DNA of 64,000 bases from Neptuniibacter marinus (GTDB lineage Bacteria; Pseudomonadota; Gammaproteobacteria; Pseudomonadales; Balneatricaceae). The number at the start of each line of letters is the position of its first letter. The first letter of the stretch is position 1. This document shows, one piece after another, positions 17,535 to 27,287 of this stretch. The DNA lies in contig NZ_LUTR01000002.1 in NCBI RefSeq assembly GCF_001597725.1, forward strand, positions 62,001 to 126,000. The letters run 5' to 3'. The notes beneath the pieces are model-generated. The model searched no databases, had not been told where the DNA came from, and was given only the letters and a program-made list of their open reading frames with translations. Both the position numbers and the translations under genes were made by a program.

Positions 17535-18680
17535 CTACTGTTCTCCATACACTGGTGTTAATACCAGCTTTAGATCGCTACCCATCATCCGACTATCGAT
17601 CTGCTTTAATTGGATCTGCTCAGCCATTTTCGTCAACGGCAAACTGAAGGTTGGTCTGGCATCACTGCCAAGTAGTTTCATCGCTATATAAAGATGTAAT
17701 TCATCCACTAGACCTTGTGCCATAAAAGCACCGGCCAACATTGCCCCCGTCTCAACGAGAAGGTCATTACATTGTTCATTTTTTACCAGCCACTCAAGCA
17801 ATGCATTCAATGAGACTCGATCTTGTTCGTCAGGTAAAAGCACTATTTCAGCGCCTTCACTTTCTAATGCTCGATGTAATCCTTGATCGGTAGAACAGGT
17901 CGCTATTAGCGTACGCCCAGGCTGTTTTAGAATTTTAGCTGTTGTTGGGGTACGTAAAGATGAATCTAACACAACCCTTAGTGGCTGTTGCTTTATGATC
18001 TCCGCCGCGTCAGGTAAACCTAACTGCTCTTCACGTACCGTTAGAGCCGAATCATCATGGATAATCGATTCCACACCGGTAACAATAACTGAACTTTGCG
18101 CTCGTAATTTTTGTACATCTCGACGCGCAGCCGGCCCTGTTATCCATTGAGATTCCCCAGAGGACATAGCGGTACGACCATCAAGGCTTGAAGCCAACTT
18201 TACCCTAACAAACGGTTTGCCTGTCTCCATACGCTTGATAAAACCTGGGTTCAGCGCTCGGGCTTCAGCTTCAAGCAAACCCGATGAGGCTTGGATTCCA
18301 GCCTTGTACAGCATCTCTATACCTCGACCAGCTACTTGGGGGTTTGGGTCAACCATCGCGGATACAACACGAACAACCCCAGCCTTAATTAAACCCTCTG
18401 CACAAGGAGGCGTTCTACCGTAATGACTACAAGGCTCAAGCGTAACATAAGCCGTAGCGCCCTTAGCATCATTACCCGCTTGAGCAAGGGCATTCACTTC
18501 AGCATGTCCCTCACCGGCTCTAAAATGAAAGCCCTCACCGACAATCACATCATTTTTAACTAAAACACAGCCTACCCGTGGGTTGGGGTGGGTGGTATAT
18601 AAGCCTTTACGCGCTAATTGAATGGCCCGTGCCATATACTCACGATCAGCAATAGACCACTGTGGATCGATAAGAGACAC
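17535..18680 (-). CDS. ribD: Bifunctional riboflavin deaminase/reductase
   Basis: The 381-residue enzyme carries out the second and third riboflavin steps. The N-terminal deaminase (about 1-150) has GEGHAEVNAL and EPCSHYGRTPPC, the zinc ligands of the cytidine-deaminase fold. The C-terminal reductase (about 152-375) has VKLASSLDGRTAM and VETGAMLAGAF. It sits between nrdR and ribE with no gaps on either side, so the genes are one transcript. Confidence 0.95.
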   Translation of the reverse strand: MSLIDPQWSIADREYMARAIQLARKGLYTTHPNPRVGCVLVKNDVIVGEGFHFRAGEGHAEVNALAQAGNDAKGATAYVTLEPCSHYGRTPPCAEGLIKAGVVRVVSAMVDPNPQVAGRGIEMLYKAGIQASSGLLEAEARALNPGFIKRMETGKPFVRVKLASSLDGRTAMSSGESQWITGPAARRDVQKLRAQSSVIVTGVESIIHDDSALTVREEQLGLPDAAEIIKQQPLRVVLDSSLRTPTTAKILKQPGRTLIATCSTDQGLHRALESEGAEIVLLPDEQDRVSLNALLEWLVKNEQCNDLLVETGAMLAGAFMAQGLVDELHLYIAMKLLGSDARPTFSLPLTKMAEQIQLKQIDSRMMGSDLKLVLTPVYGEQ

Positions 18681-19151
18681 TTAATTTCCACCCTCTTTAT
18701 GCTGTTCAGATAAGCGTTCAATCTCTTCTTTAAACTCATTTATATCTTGAAAGCTTCGATAGACTGAAGCAAAGCGAACATAAGCAACTTCGTCTAATTT
18801 ACGGAGCTCCGACATCACCTCTTCGCCCACCTGCCTAGAGGGCAACTCCCGCTCACCCGTCGCTCTTAAACACTGCTTAATACGACTTATTGATGCTTCA
18901 ACTTCTTCAATAGATACAGGACGTTTTTCTAGCGCACGATGAATACCTGCACGTAACTTTTCATCATCGAAAGGTTGACGAGATCCATCGGCTTTAATTA
19001 AACGAGGCATAAGAAGCTCGGCAGCTTCATAGGTAGTAAAACGTTCAGTACAATTTACACATTCACGGCGACGACGTACCTGCTGGCCTTCTGCCACCAG
19101 CCGGGAGTCGACTACTTTGGTTTCAGTGGCATTACAAAATGGACAATGCAT
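18681..19151 (-). CDS. nrdR: Ribonucleotide reductase repressor NrdR
   Basis: The 156-residue regulator has an N-terminal zinc ribbon (CPFC at residues 3-6 and a later CVNC) and an ATP-cone domain (about 46-136). It binds NrdR boxes upstream of ribonucleotide reductase genes when dATP/ATP is bound. I used the ATG at 19151, giving the usual MHCPFC start, with AGGAAAGG just upstream; a TTG one codon earlier is possible. It is the first gene of the rib operon. Confidence 0.95.
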   Translation of the reverse strand: MHCPFCNATETKVVDSRLVAEGQQVRRRRECVNCTERFTTYEAAELLMPRLIKADGSRQPFDDEKLRAGIHRALEKRPVSIEEVEASISRIKQCLRATGERELPSRQVGEEVMSELRKLDEVAYVRFASVYRSFQDINEFKEEIERLSEQHKEGGN

Positions 19152-19254
19152 CAACCTTTCCTGCGTAAAGAGCGAGGGATATCAGCGCTGAATTAATCAA
19201 CTAACATCCCGAATATTGGGGTATTTTTCTGTTCTTACATATAGAAAATAAAGA

Positions 19255-19306
19255 GAACAAAAAGGGCTGTCTAAAGAACTTGCAAGCAAGTTCGGGACAG
19301 CCCCGC
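19255..19306 (-). terminator. Long-stem terminator downstream of glyA
   Basis: The outer arms GGGCTGTC/GACAGCCC enclose a second perfect stem GAACTTGC/GCAAGTTC. On the minus strand the stem is followed by TTTTTG. It lies 45 bases after the glyA stop. A shorter hairpin (about 19322-19341) sits between the stop and this element. Confidence 0.8.
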
Positions 19307-19350
19307 GATTGTACATTTTTCCGGCTATAAGTTATAGCCGGTTATAGAGA

Positions 19351-20607
19351 TTACTTATATACAGGGTAGCGTGCACAGATCTCTTTAACTTGAGATTTAA
19401 CCCGTGTAATAACCTCTTCATTGTTGATATCGTCAAGAATATCGCAGATCCAGTTTGTAAGATCTGTAACTTCAGCTTCTTTAAAGCCGCGACGAGTAAC
19501 AGCAGGTGTACCTATACGTAAGCCAGAAGTCACAAAAGGTGAACGTGGATCATTAGGCACTGAGTTTTTGTTAACAGTGATATTGGCACGACCTAACGCC
19601 GCATCAGCATCTTTACCAGTAAACTCTTTATCGATCAGATCAACAAGGAAAAGATGATCATCTGTTCCTTCAGAAACGATTTTAATGCCGCGTTTCATAA
19701 ATGCACCAGCCATCGCCTGTGCATTCTTAACCACTTGAGCTTGATACTCTTTCCACTCAGGCTCCATCGCTTCTTTAAAGCAAACCGCTTTACCCGCGAT
19801 AACGTGCATCAGAGGACCACCCTGAGACTCAGGGAAGACAGCGAAGTTTAGCTTTTTCTGCAACTCCTCATCCGCACGCGCGGATAAGATCAAACCACCA
19901 CGAGGACCACCTAAGGTTTTATGCGTTGTTGTTGTAACAACATCAGCGATACCTATAGGAGAAGGATAAACACCCGCAGCGACTAAACCGGCAACATGGG
20001 CCATATCAACAAACAGAGACGCACCCACTTTATCCGCGATATCACGAAAACGCTGCCAATCAACTACACGTGAATAAGCAGAGAAGCCCGCAACAATCAT
20101 TGTTGGCTTATGCTCAAGCGCTAGACGCTCAACGTCATCGTAGTCGATTTCACCTGTTTCTGGGTTCAAACCGTACTGAACCGCATTATAGATACGACCA
20201 GAGAAAGAAACGGCTGCACCGTGAGTCAAGTGACCACCGTGCGCTAAGCTCATACCTAAAACGGTATCACCTGGCTTACAAAGCGCCATATAAACAGCCG
20301 CATTTGCCTGCGAACCTGAATGAGGCTGAACATTGGCATATGTCGCACCAAACAATTCTTTAGCACGATCAATCGCCAACTGCTCTACAACATCGACATG
20401 TTCACAGCCGCCATAGTAACGCTTGTTGGGATAACCTTCTGCGTACTTATTGGTCAGCGCAGAACCCTGAGCCTCCATTACGCGTGGGCTAGTATAGTTT
20501 TCTGACGCAATCAGTTCGATGTGCTCTTCCTGACGTACAGTTTCAGCCTGCATTGCAGACCATAGGTCCGCGTCAAAATCAGCGATTGTCATATCTTTGC
20601 TAAACAT
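19351..20607 (-). CDS. glyA: Serine hydroxymethyltransferase
   Basis: The 418-residue PLP enzyme converts serine and tetrahydrofolate to glycine and methylene-tetrahydrofolate. It shows [29 protein letters not shown] and the PLP-lysine segment [15 protein letters not shown] used the ATG at 20607 ([11 protein letters not shown]), which gives the length of E. coli GlyA; an upstream extension of 18 residues is less likely. It has its own promoter and terminator. Confidence 0.96.
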   Translation of the reverse strand: MFSKDMTIADFDADLWSAMQAETVRQEEHIELIASENYTSPRVMEAQGSALTNKYAEGYPNKRYYGGCEHVDVVEQLAIDRAKELFGATYANVQPHSGSQANAAVYMALCKPGDTVLGMSLAHGGHLTHGAAVSFSGRIYNAVQYGLNPETGEIDYDDVERLALEHKPTMIVAGFSAYSRVVDWQRFRDIADKVGASLFVDMAHVAGLVAAGVYPSPIGIADVVTTTTHKTLGGPRGGLILSARADEELQKKLNFAVFPESQGGPLMHVIAGKAVCFKEAMEPEWKEYQAQVVKNAQAMAGAFMKRGIKIVSEGTDDHLFLVDLIDKEFTGKDADAALGRANITVNKNSVPNDPRSPFVTSGLRIGTPAVTRRGFKEAEVTDLTNWICDILDDINNEEVITRVKSQVKEICARYPVYK

Positions 20608-20719
20608 TGTATTTTCTGTCCCCTCAATACAATATGGGCTCTGTTCAACTGAAAACAGCAACGGTTAAACCGCTGATCAATTAGCAGCAACGAACAACTT
20701 AAGAATTGGGAAAGGCGGT

Positions 20720-20725
20720 ATTATA
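20720..20725 (-). promoter_or_regulatory. Probable glyA -10 element
   Basis: TATAAT on the minus strand, about 113 bases before the glyA ATG. The -35 at 17 bases (GTGTAA) is poor, which would fit an activated promoter. Confidence 0.45.
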
Positions 20726-20800
20726 ACGAAACATTTGCGGGGTTACACTTGAAACAGACTCAAAAACTCTTCAATTGTACTCAACATGCAAACTTCTAGG

Positions 20801-20826
20801 ATTTTTCCTCTTTAAAGAGGAAAAAT
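20801..20826. promoter_or_regulatory. 26-bp perfect palindrome between glyA and ettA
   Basis: ATTTTTCCTCTTT is followed directly by its exact reverse complement with no loop. It sits roughly midway in the 322-base divergent gap 20608-20929. T-rich arms mean it could act as a short bidirectional terminator or as a binding site for a dimeric regulator. Apart from this and the glyA -10 nothing else stands out in the gap. Confidence 0.55.
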
Positions 20827-20929
20827 AATCTCTACTTTTATCGATTGATTTACTCAGGCGATAGCCTTCTACCTGCTATTTCCGTTAAAATTACTGCATT
20901 AATTTCTGACAAAACAGACAGGTTACTGC

Positions 20930-22597
20930 ATGGCTCAGTTCGTTTATTCAATGAACCGCGTAGGCAAAGTTGTACCGCCAAAACGCGAAATTCTGAAAGA
21001 TATCTCCCTCTCTTTTTTTCCTGGCGCTAAAATCGGCGTATTAGGGCTTAACGGCTCAGGTAAATCTACTCTTTTAAAAATTATGGCAGGGCTTGATACT
21101 GAAATTATTGGTGAAGCCCATCCAATGCCAGGTCTAAACATCGGCTACCTTCCTCAAGAACCTGAATTAGACGATACGAAAACAGTTCGTGAAGTTATCG
21201 AAGAGTCAGTCGCTGATGTAAAAGAAGCACTTGATGGCTTAGAGGCAGTCTATGCTGCTTATGCTGAACCGGATGCAGACTTCGATGAACTCGCCAAAAA
21301 ACAGGCACAATTTGAAGACCTTATTCAAGCCAAAGATGGTCACAACCTAGACACCGCACTTGAACGTGCTGCCGATGCGATGCGCCTTCCCCCTTGGGAT
21401 GCTGAAGTTAAAAACCTATCCGGTGGTGAACGTCGCCGTGTTGCTTTATGCCGTTTATTGTTAGATAAGCCTGACATGCTACTACTAGACGAGCCTACCA
21501 ACCATCTGGATGCTGAGTCTGTTGCATGGATTGAACGCTTCCTGCAAGAATACCCAGGCACGGTTGTTGCGATCACCCATGACCGCTACTTCCTTGATAA
21601 CGCTGCAGGCTGGATATTGGAGCTTGACCGTGGACGCGGGATTCCTTATGAGGGCAACTACTCCTCTTGGCTAGAACAAAAAGAGCAACGCCTCGCGCAA
21701 GAAGCCAAACAGGAAGCTGCCCATCAAAAAGCCGTTTCTTCTGAGTTAGAGTGGGTTCGTCAAGGGCAAAAAGGGCGTCAATCTAAATCAAAAGCACGCT
21801 TAAAACAGTTTGAAGAGATGAACTCAAAAGAGTTCCAAACGCGCAATGAAACCCAAGAGATCTACATTCCACCTGGACCACGTCTTGGTGATAAGGTTAT
21901 CGATGCCGTTAATATCTCTAAAGCTTATGGTGACAAAGTGCTGTTTGAAAACCTTAGCTTCTCCATTCCTCAAGGCGCTATTGTCGGCATCATTGGTGGT
22001 AACGGCGCAGGTAAATCAACACTCTTTAAAATGATCAGCGGCGAAGAGAAACCAGATTCCGGTGAGATTGAAATTGGTTCAACCGTCGAACTCGCTTACG
22101 TTAACCAATCCCGTGACCTTAATGGTGATAAGACCGTTTTTGAAGAACTTTCTGATGGCCAAGATATTATTACTGTAGGTAATTACCAAACACCATCACG
22201 CGCTTATTGCGGTCGCTTTAACTTTAAAGGTGGCGATCAGCAGAAATTTGTCAAGGATCTATCCGGTGGTGAGCGTAACCGCTTACATATGGCGAAACTA
22301 CTTAAAGAGGGCGGCAACGTTCTTCTTCTTGATGAGCCGACCAACGATTTAGATATAGAGACACTACGTGCCTTGGAGGAAGCTATACTTGCCTTCCCTG
22401 GCTGTGCGGTTGTTATCTCCCATGACCGTTGGTTCCTAGACCGTATCTGTACACATATGCTGGCCTACGAAGGCGACTCTAAGGTTGAGTTCTTTGAGGG
22501 CAACTACACTGAATATCAGGACGATTACAAACGTCGTTATGGTAAAGAGCATCAGCCTGAGCGTATCAAATACAAACGTATGGTCGATCTAGGTTAA
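20930..22597 (+). CDS. ettA: Energy-dependent translational throttle protein EttA (ABC-F)
   Basis: The 555-residue protein has the same length as E. coli EttA and starts almost identically (MAQFVYSMNRVGKVVPPKR). It has two ABC domains with Walker A motifs GLNGSGKST and GGNGAGKST and signatures LSGGERRR and LSGGERNR, joined by a charged linker (about 255-310). There are no membrane segments. It binds the ribosomal E site and gates the first translation steps according to energy level in E. coli. Confidence 0.96.
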   Translation: MAQFVYSMNRVGKVVPPKREILKDISLSFFPGAKIGVLGLNGSGKSTLLKIMAGLDTEIIGEAHPMPGLNIGYLPQEPELDDTKTVREVIEESVADVKEALDGLEAVYAAYAEPDADFDELAKKQAQFEDLIQAKDGHNLDTALERAADAMRLPPWDAEVKNLSGGERRRVALCRLLLDKPDMLLLDEPTNHLDAESVAWIERFLQEYPGTVVAITHDRYFLDNAAGWILELDRGRGIPYEGNYSSWLEQKEQRLAQEAKQEAAHQKAVSSELEWVRQGQKGRQSKSKARLKQFEEMNSKEFQTRNETQEIYIPPGPRLGDKVIDAVNISKAYGDKVLFENLSFSIPQGAIVGIIGGNGAGKSTLFKMISGEEKPDSGEIEIGSTVELAYVNQSRDLNGDKTVFEELSDGQDIITVGNYQTPSRAYCGRFNFKGGDQQKFVKDLSGGERNRLHMAKLLKEGGNVLLLDEPTNDLDIETLRALEEAILAFPGCAVVISHDRWFLDRICTHMLAYEGDSKVEFFEGNYTEYQDDYKRRYGKEHQPERIKYKRMVDLG

Positions 22598-22612
22598 ACG
22601 ATTACGACTAAC

Positions 22613-22642
22613 AAAAAACCGAGGCAGTGCCTCGGTTTTTTT
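22613..22642. terminator. Rho-independent terminator after ettA
   Basis: The perfect stem CCGAGGCA/TGCCTCGG, flanked by A- and T-runs, lies between convergent ettA and the cyclase gene and can serve both. Confidence 0.9.
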
Positions 22643-22677
22643 ATAACGACAGAATAAATACGAGATTATGAAAAACC

Positions 22678-23772
22678 TCAAACAGCCACATAAAGCTGAT
22701 CTCTTCCCGCATTTTTTGCTGCATAAAGCCCATCATCTGAACGTTTCAACAGGGACTCTATATCATCACTGCTATTCAGCTCAGCAATGCCTATACTCGC
22801 AGTAAAACCAATTTTATCACCATTTGGCGCAGTCACTTTTTCAGTATGACAAGCTAAGCGAATAACCTCCGCCACCTCTTTAGCTTCTATAACATTCATC
22901 CTTGGCAGCACCATCAAAAACTCTTCCCCCCCATACCGACATACCAGATCTATACGTTTACGGGCGTGTTTTCGCATGACTTTAGCAAAAGACTTTAAGA
23001 CAAGATCACCCGCTGCATGACCATAACTATCATTTAAGTTTTTAAACTTATCTAAATCGAACAACAATACGCTTAATGCTTGCCCCCGCTCGCGAGCCTG
23101 AAGTATATCAAGTGATAACTGATCCATTGCTTGACGACGATTAGACAACCCAGTCAAAGGATCTCGCGTCGCCTGTCGATATAAACCTAGTAACATATTC
23201 AACTGATTAACCGCAGCCCAACCAGCAATCAAACCAAGAACAGCTAACAGCCATAAACTATTGATCGCCTCAACATCCCCTACCGTTCCTCTTAACAGCT
23301 GCGTGACAAATTCAATTAAAAGCACGCCCAAGGAAAAACATAAAGCTTCACTAATGGCGAGCGGGAAAATAGCCATCATCGTAATAATCATAAAAGGGAA
23401 AAAATGATACCCAGCCACATTAGAATCATAGCCTTGTATCAACAGAAGTGTACTAGAGGCTGTTTGGAATCCTGACAACAATATCACCAGAATCACCAAA
23501 CGCAGCTGCGCGAATTTCAAACTGTAGCGTTTAAAACTCCACAACGAGAGAAACAAACAGCCTAATGCTCCGACAACACGCGCAAGCGCTATGGAGTCCA
23601 GCATATCTTCAGGCAATAGAAAATAATCAACTAAAAACCACGCAGGCTGAATAAGGGCTAATAGAAAAGCAATTATTCGTATCCGGCGAAACAAATAATA
23701 GCTACGCGTTTGATTAAAATATCGCGAATGACGACTGCCGCTAGACACATCCAACAAAGTTTCTAAAAACAT
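22678..23772 (-). CDS. Membrane diguanylate cyclase
   Basis: The 364-residue protein has about six membrane helices (residues 30-200) followed by a GGDEF domain (about 205-364) with the active signature GGEEF in CRYGGEEFLMVLP. It should make c-di-GMP. The usual RxxD inhibitory site reads KRID here, so feedback inhibition through that site may be weak or absent. The membrane part is of the simple multi-helix kind without a large external domain. It is divergent from a PilZ gene over 212 bases. Confidence 0.9.
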   Translation of the reverse strand: MFLETLLDVSSGSRHSRYFNQTRSYYLFRRIRIIAFLLALIQPAWFLVDYFLLPEDMLDSIALARVVGALGCLFLSLWSFKRYSLKFAQLRLVILVILLSGFQTASSTLLLIQGYDSNVAGYHFFPFMIITMMAIFPLAISEALCFSLGVLLIEFVTQLLRGTVGDVEAINSLWLLAVLGLIAGWAAVNQLNMLLGLYRQATRDPLTGLSNRRQAMDQLSLDILQARERGQALSVLLFDLDKFKNLNDSYGHAAGDLVLKSFAKVMRKHARKRIDLVCRYGGEEFLMVLPRMNVIEAKEVAEVIRLACHTEKVTAPNGDKIGFTASIGIAELNSSDDIESLLKRSDDGLYAAKNAGRDQLYVAV

Positions 23773-23984
23773 AATAACCCTTACTCATTAAAGGTTTTTG
23801 TTGCGAAGCTTAAGGACAAGCATGCAGAACAACCATGATATAGCTCAGTTTATAGGCAATTATTCAAAAACCCAGCACATCAAACATCGTGAGAAACAAC
23901 GATCCGTCAAACACAGCTATTTATTTTATATGCACGTCTATACTAAGATAACATCATCATAGGGACCATAGGGAAACCAATATT

Positions 23985-24365
23985 GTGACTACACCTAATA
24001 CTGAGCGCCGCCGTTTTACTCGCATTGATTTTGATGCAAGAACGGAACTACAGCAAGGTGATCATATCTACGAGGTAACCCTAATTGATATATCGTTTAA
24101 CGGTATATTAATAAAAAGCGCTCGCCCCCTTAACTTATCTTTAGGCGATGAAGCGTTCGCTACCATCCATATACAAGGGGATAGCCTGAGTATACGCACC
24201 CCTGTGAGCCTGACCCACAAACACGAAGATGAGTATGGTTTTTTAATAGAAAACTTAGATCTAGATTCACTGACTTTACTACGCCGGTTAGTCGAGCTAA
24301 ATCTAGGTGAGCCCTCTTTACTAGAGCGGGAACTCGACCACCTTTTTACTACAGAAACAGATTAA
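23985..24365 (+). CDS. PilZ domain c-di-GMP-binding protein
   Basis: The 126-residue protein is a single PilZ domain. It has the N-terminal RRRFTRI segment that supplies the arginines for c-di-GMP and the later DISFNGILI strand in place of the common D/NxSxxG form. The start is GTG. It is divergent from a diguanylate cyclase gene, so the two may form a source and receiver pair. Its TAA stop overlaps the TAA of convergent radA. Confidence 0.82.
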   Translation: MTTPNTERRRFTRIDFDARTELQQGDHIYEVTLIDISFNGILIKSARPLNLSLGDEAFATIHIQGDSLSIRTPVSLTHKHEDEYGFLIENLDLDSLTLLRRLVELNLGEPSLLERELDHLFTTETD

Positions 24366-25741
24366 AGCGCCTCAAGCGCTTCGGTCAACTTAGTAACAGG
24401 AACAATCTCCATTCCAGCTAAAGCCTCTTTAGGTACATTGCCTTTAGGCACAATCGCCCGTTTAAAACCATGTTTTGCCGCTTCTCTTATTCGCTCCTGC
24501 CCGTTAGGTACAGGTCGTATTTCCCCAGATAAGCCTACTTCCCCAAATACCATTAAATCATGAGGTAAAGCCTGATCCTTAAAGCTAGATACAACTGCAA
24601 GCAATAACGCCAGATCTGCACTTGTTTCCAATACCTTTACCCCGCCGACAACGTTTACAAATACGTCTTGATCACCCGTCATCAAGCCACCATGACGATG
24701 TAATACCGCCAACAACATCGCCATTCGGTTTTGCTCCAAACCCACAGCAACCCGTCGTGGGTTATTCATATGGGATTGGTCAACCAGTGCTTGAATCTCA
24801 ACAAGCAAAGGCCGTGTTCCTTCCCAAACGACCATAACCACACTACCAGGGCTAGGACCCTCTTCGCGGCTTAAGAAAATTGAGCTTGGATTTTTAACCT
24901 CTTTAAGACCCGTTTCCAACATGGCAAACACACCCAGTTCATTCACCGCCCCAAAACGGTTTTTATGCGAACGAAGTGTCCGGAAACGAGAATCAGCTGA
25001 ACCTTCCAGTTGCAACGAGCAATCAATCATATGCTCCAAGACTTTAGGGCCTGCCAATGAACCATCCTTAGTAACATGTCCAACCAAAAACAGTACGGTA
25101 CCTGTCTGCTTTGCAAAACGAGTTAAGTAAGCCGCAGACTCTCTTACCTGCGATACGGAGCCTGGCGCAGATTGCACATCTGCCATATGCATTACCTGTA
25201 TAGAATCAATTACCATCACTTTTGGCTTGAGTGTTTGCGCCACATCACAGATAGTTTCCACACTGGTTTCCGAGAGCATTTTTAACTGCCCCGTCGGTAA
25301 ATTTAAACGGCTCGCACGCATAGCAACCTGCTGCAATGACTCCTCACCTGTTACATATAGGGCTGGCATCTGCTCAGCCAGATAACACATGGTTTGCAAC
25401 AATAAAGTACTTTTACCTGCTCCCGGATGACCGCCCATTAGCACCGCAGAACCAGGCACTAAACCACCGCCTAACACACGATCCAATTCACCCGCTCCAG
25501 ATGAAAAACGCGGCATCTCCTCCAAAGCGACCTCAGAAAGGTTAACGACACTCTGCTGCTTTGCCCCACCAGCATAACCATCAAAGCGAACATTACGTGT
25601 TTCATTTGCATTTGATTTTGCAGTCGACAACCGGACTTCCGTCAAAGTATTCCACGCATGGCACTCCGTACATTGGCCTTGCCACTTTGTGTAATCCGCT
25701 CCACAGTCATTACAGACGTAAGCCGTTTTCTGACGTGCCAT
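24362..25741 (-). CDS. radA: DNA repair protein RadA
   Basis: The 459-residue protein has an N-terminal zinc finger (CNDC...CTEC), a RecA-like ATPase core with GGHPGAGKST, the RadA-specific HKNRFG motif, and a C-terminal Lon-like domain with VFVNVVGGVKV. It promotes branch migration during recombination and processes D-loops. It is monocistronic and lies back to back with metY. Confidence 0.96.
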   Translation of the reverse strand: MARQKTAYVCNDCGADYTKWQGQCTECHAWNTLTEVRLSTAKSNANETRNVRFDGYAGGAKQQSVVNLSEVALEEMPRFSSGAGELDRVLGGGLVPGSAVLMGGHPGAGKSTLLLQTMCYLAEQMPALYVTGEESLQQVAMRASRLNLPTGQLKMLSETSVETICDVAQTLKPKVMVIDSIQVMHMADVQSAPGSVSQVRESAAYLTRFAKQTGTVLFLVGHVTKDGSLAGPKVLEHMIDCSLQLEGSADSRFRTLRSHKNRFGAVNELGVFAMLETGLKEVKNPSSIFLSREEGPSPGSVVMVVWEGTRPLLVEIQALVDQSHMNNPRRVAVGLEQNRMAMLLAVLHRHGGLMTGDQDVFVNVVGGVKVLETSADLALLLAVVSSFKDQALPHDLMVFGEVGLSGEIRPVPNGQERIREAAKHGFKRAIVPKGNVPKEALAGMEIVPVTKLTEALEAL

Positions 25742-25914
25742 TAGGCCTCTCCAAATTGCTGTAAATTTTTTAGAATTTTACCCAACCTAAATCCTATAAC
25801 CTACTGATCTTTACGTTGATCTTGATAAATACCGAAAACAGCCTTCATTTATTCAATAGATGCACTACAATCAGTTGCCTAACAATAATGCAGGCCTGCC
25901 CTTAGGAGATAAAC

Positions 25915-27192
25915 ATGAAATTGGAAACTGTAGCGATACATGGCGGATATGAAATAGACCCAACCACTAAATCTGCCGCGGTTCCTATTTACCAAACCAC
26001 ATCTTATGCCTTTGATGATGCTCAACACGGCGCAGACCTCTTTGACTTAAAAGTACCCGGTAATATATACACCCGCATTACGAATCCCACCAACGATATA
26101 TTAGAAAAGCGTGTTGCAGAAATGGAAGGCGGCGTTGCCGCGCTTGCCGTTGCATCTGGTATGGCGGCTATTACATACACCATACAAACACTTGCAGAAA
26201 CCGGCGATAACTTCATCTCTACCAGCGAACTCTACGGTGGTACATACAACCTATTTGCTCATACTTTGCCCCGCCAAGGCATTGAATGCCGCTTTGTAAA
26301 TAAAGACGATGCAGCGGCTATCGAAGCGCAAATAGATGAGCGAACTAAAGGTATTTACTGTGAATCCGTCGGCAACCCATCTGGTGGCATCGCCGATATT
26401 GAAACGTTAGCAGAGATCGCCCATCGTAACGGCATCCCACTTATCGTTGACAATACAGTGCCTAGCCCTGCCATGTGGCGCCCGATCGAACACGGCGCAG
26501 ACATTATTGTACAAGCAGCAACCAAATATATTGGTGGACATGGTAACTCAATCGGTGGCGTCATCATCGATTCTGGTAACTTCTCTTGGGCTGATAACGC
26601 TGAACGCTTCCCTTTATTAAACACGCCTGATATTTCCTACCACGGCGTGGTATATACTGAAGCCTTTGGTCCTGCTGCATTTATTGGACGCTGCCGCGTG
26701 GTACCGCTTCGCAATATGGGAGCCGCACTTAGTCCCATGAATGCTTTCTTATTACTACAAGGACTAGAAACACTTAGTCTACGCATGGAACGCGTAAATG
26801 AAAACACACGTAAAGTCGCTAACTTTTTAGAAAACCACGATGCGGTTGGCTGGGTTAAATACGCGGGGCTCGAAAGCCACAAAGACTATGCACTCGCTCA
26901 AAAGTACATGAACGGCCAAGCCTCTGGCATTCTAAGCTTTGGCGTAAAAGCAGGCAGAGAAGGCACACGTAAATTCTATGACGCACTGCAAATTTTCTTA
27001 CGTTTAGTAAACATCGGCGACTGCAAATCACTCGCTTCGATTCCTGCTGAAACGACCCATCGTCAGTTGAATGATGAAGAGTTAGCATCTGCGGGTGTCT
27101 CGCCAGAAATGATTCGCTTATCTATAGGTATAGAGCATATTGATGACCTCATTGCCGATCTAGATCAGGCATTAGCAGCGATCAACAACTAA
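25915..27192 (+). CDS. metY: O-acetylhomoserine sulfhydrylase (aminocarboxypropyltransferase)
   Basis: The 425-residue PLP enzyme of the Cys/Met metabolism family starts KLETVAIHGGYEIDP and has VASGMAAITY, CESVGNPSGG, and the PLP-lysine segment QAATKYIGGHGN. Its length and the large insert after the lysine mark it as MetY rather than MetB or MetZ. It makes homocysteine from O-acetylhomoserine and sulfide. The gene is single, with a terminator right behind. Confidence 0.92.
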   Translation: MKLETVAIHGGYEIDPTTKSAAVPIYQTTSYAFDDAQHGADLFDLKVPGNIYTRITNPTNDILEKRVAEMEGGVAALAVASGMAAITYTIQTLAETGDNFISTSELYGGTYNLFAHTLPRQGIECRFVNKDDAAAIEAQIDERTKGIYCESVGNPSGGIADIETLAEIAHRNGIPLIVDNTVPSPAMWRPIEHGADIIVQAATKYIGGHGNSIGGVIIDSGNFSWADNAERFPLLNTPDISYHGVVYTEAFGPAAFIGRCRVVPLRNMGAALSPMNAFLLLQGLETLSLRMERVNENTRKVANFLENHDAVGWVKYAGLESHKDYALAQKYMNGQASGILSFGVKAGREGTRKFYDALQIFLRLVNIGDCKSLASIPAETTHRQLNDEELASAGVSPEMIRLSIGIEHIDDLIADLDQALAAINN

Positions 27193-27229
27193 AGCCTGAG
27201 CATTAAACTCAGAGCATTGAATTCAGAAC

Positions 27230-27266
27230 AAAAAACGGTTGGTAGCGAAAGCTCCAACCGTTTTTT
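27230..27266 (+). terminator. Rho-independent terminator after metY
   Basis: The stem AACGGTTGG/CCAACCGTT encloses GC-rich inner pairs and a GAAA loop, and is followed by T6. It lies between metY and the convergent carbonic anhydrase gene. Confidence 0.92.
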
Positions 27267-27287
27267 ATAGGCAGACCAAAAACACAC

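Noticed and set aside
15714-19154. Possible FMN riboswitch in the rib operon
   Set aside because: The genes abut or are separated by fewer than 20 bases, leaving no room for the element, and none is seen before nrdR.
19322-19341. Short hairpin right after the glyA stop as the terminator
   Set aside because: It is followed by As, not Ts, on the minus strand; the longer hairpin beyond it is the better terminator.
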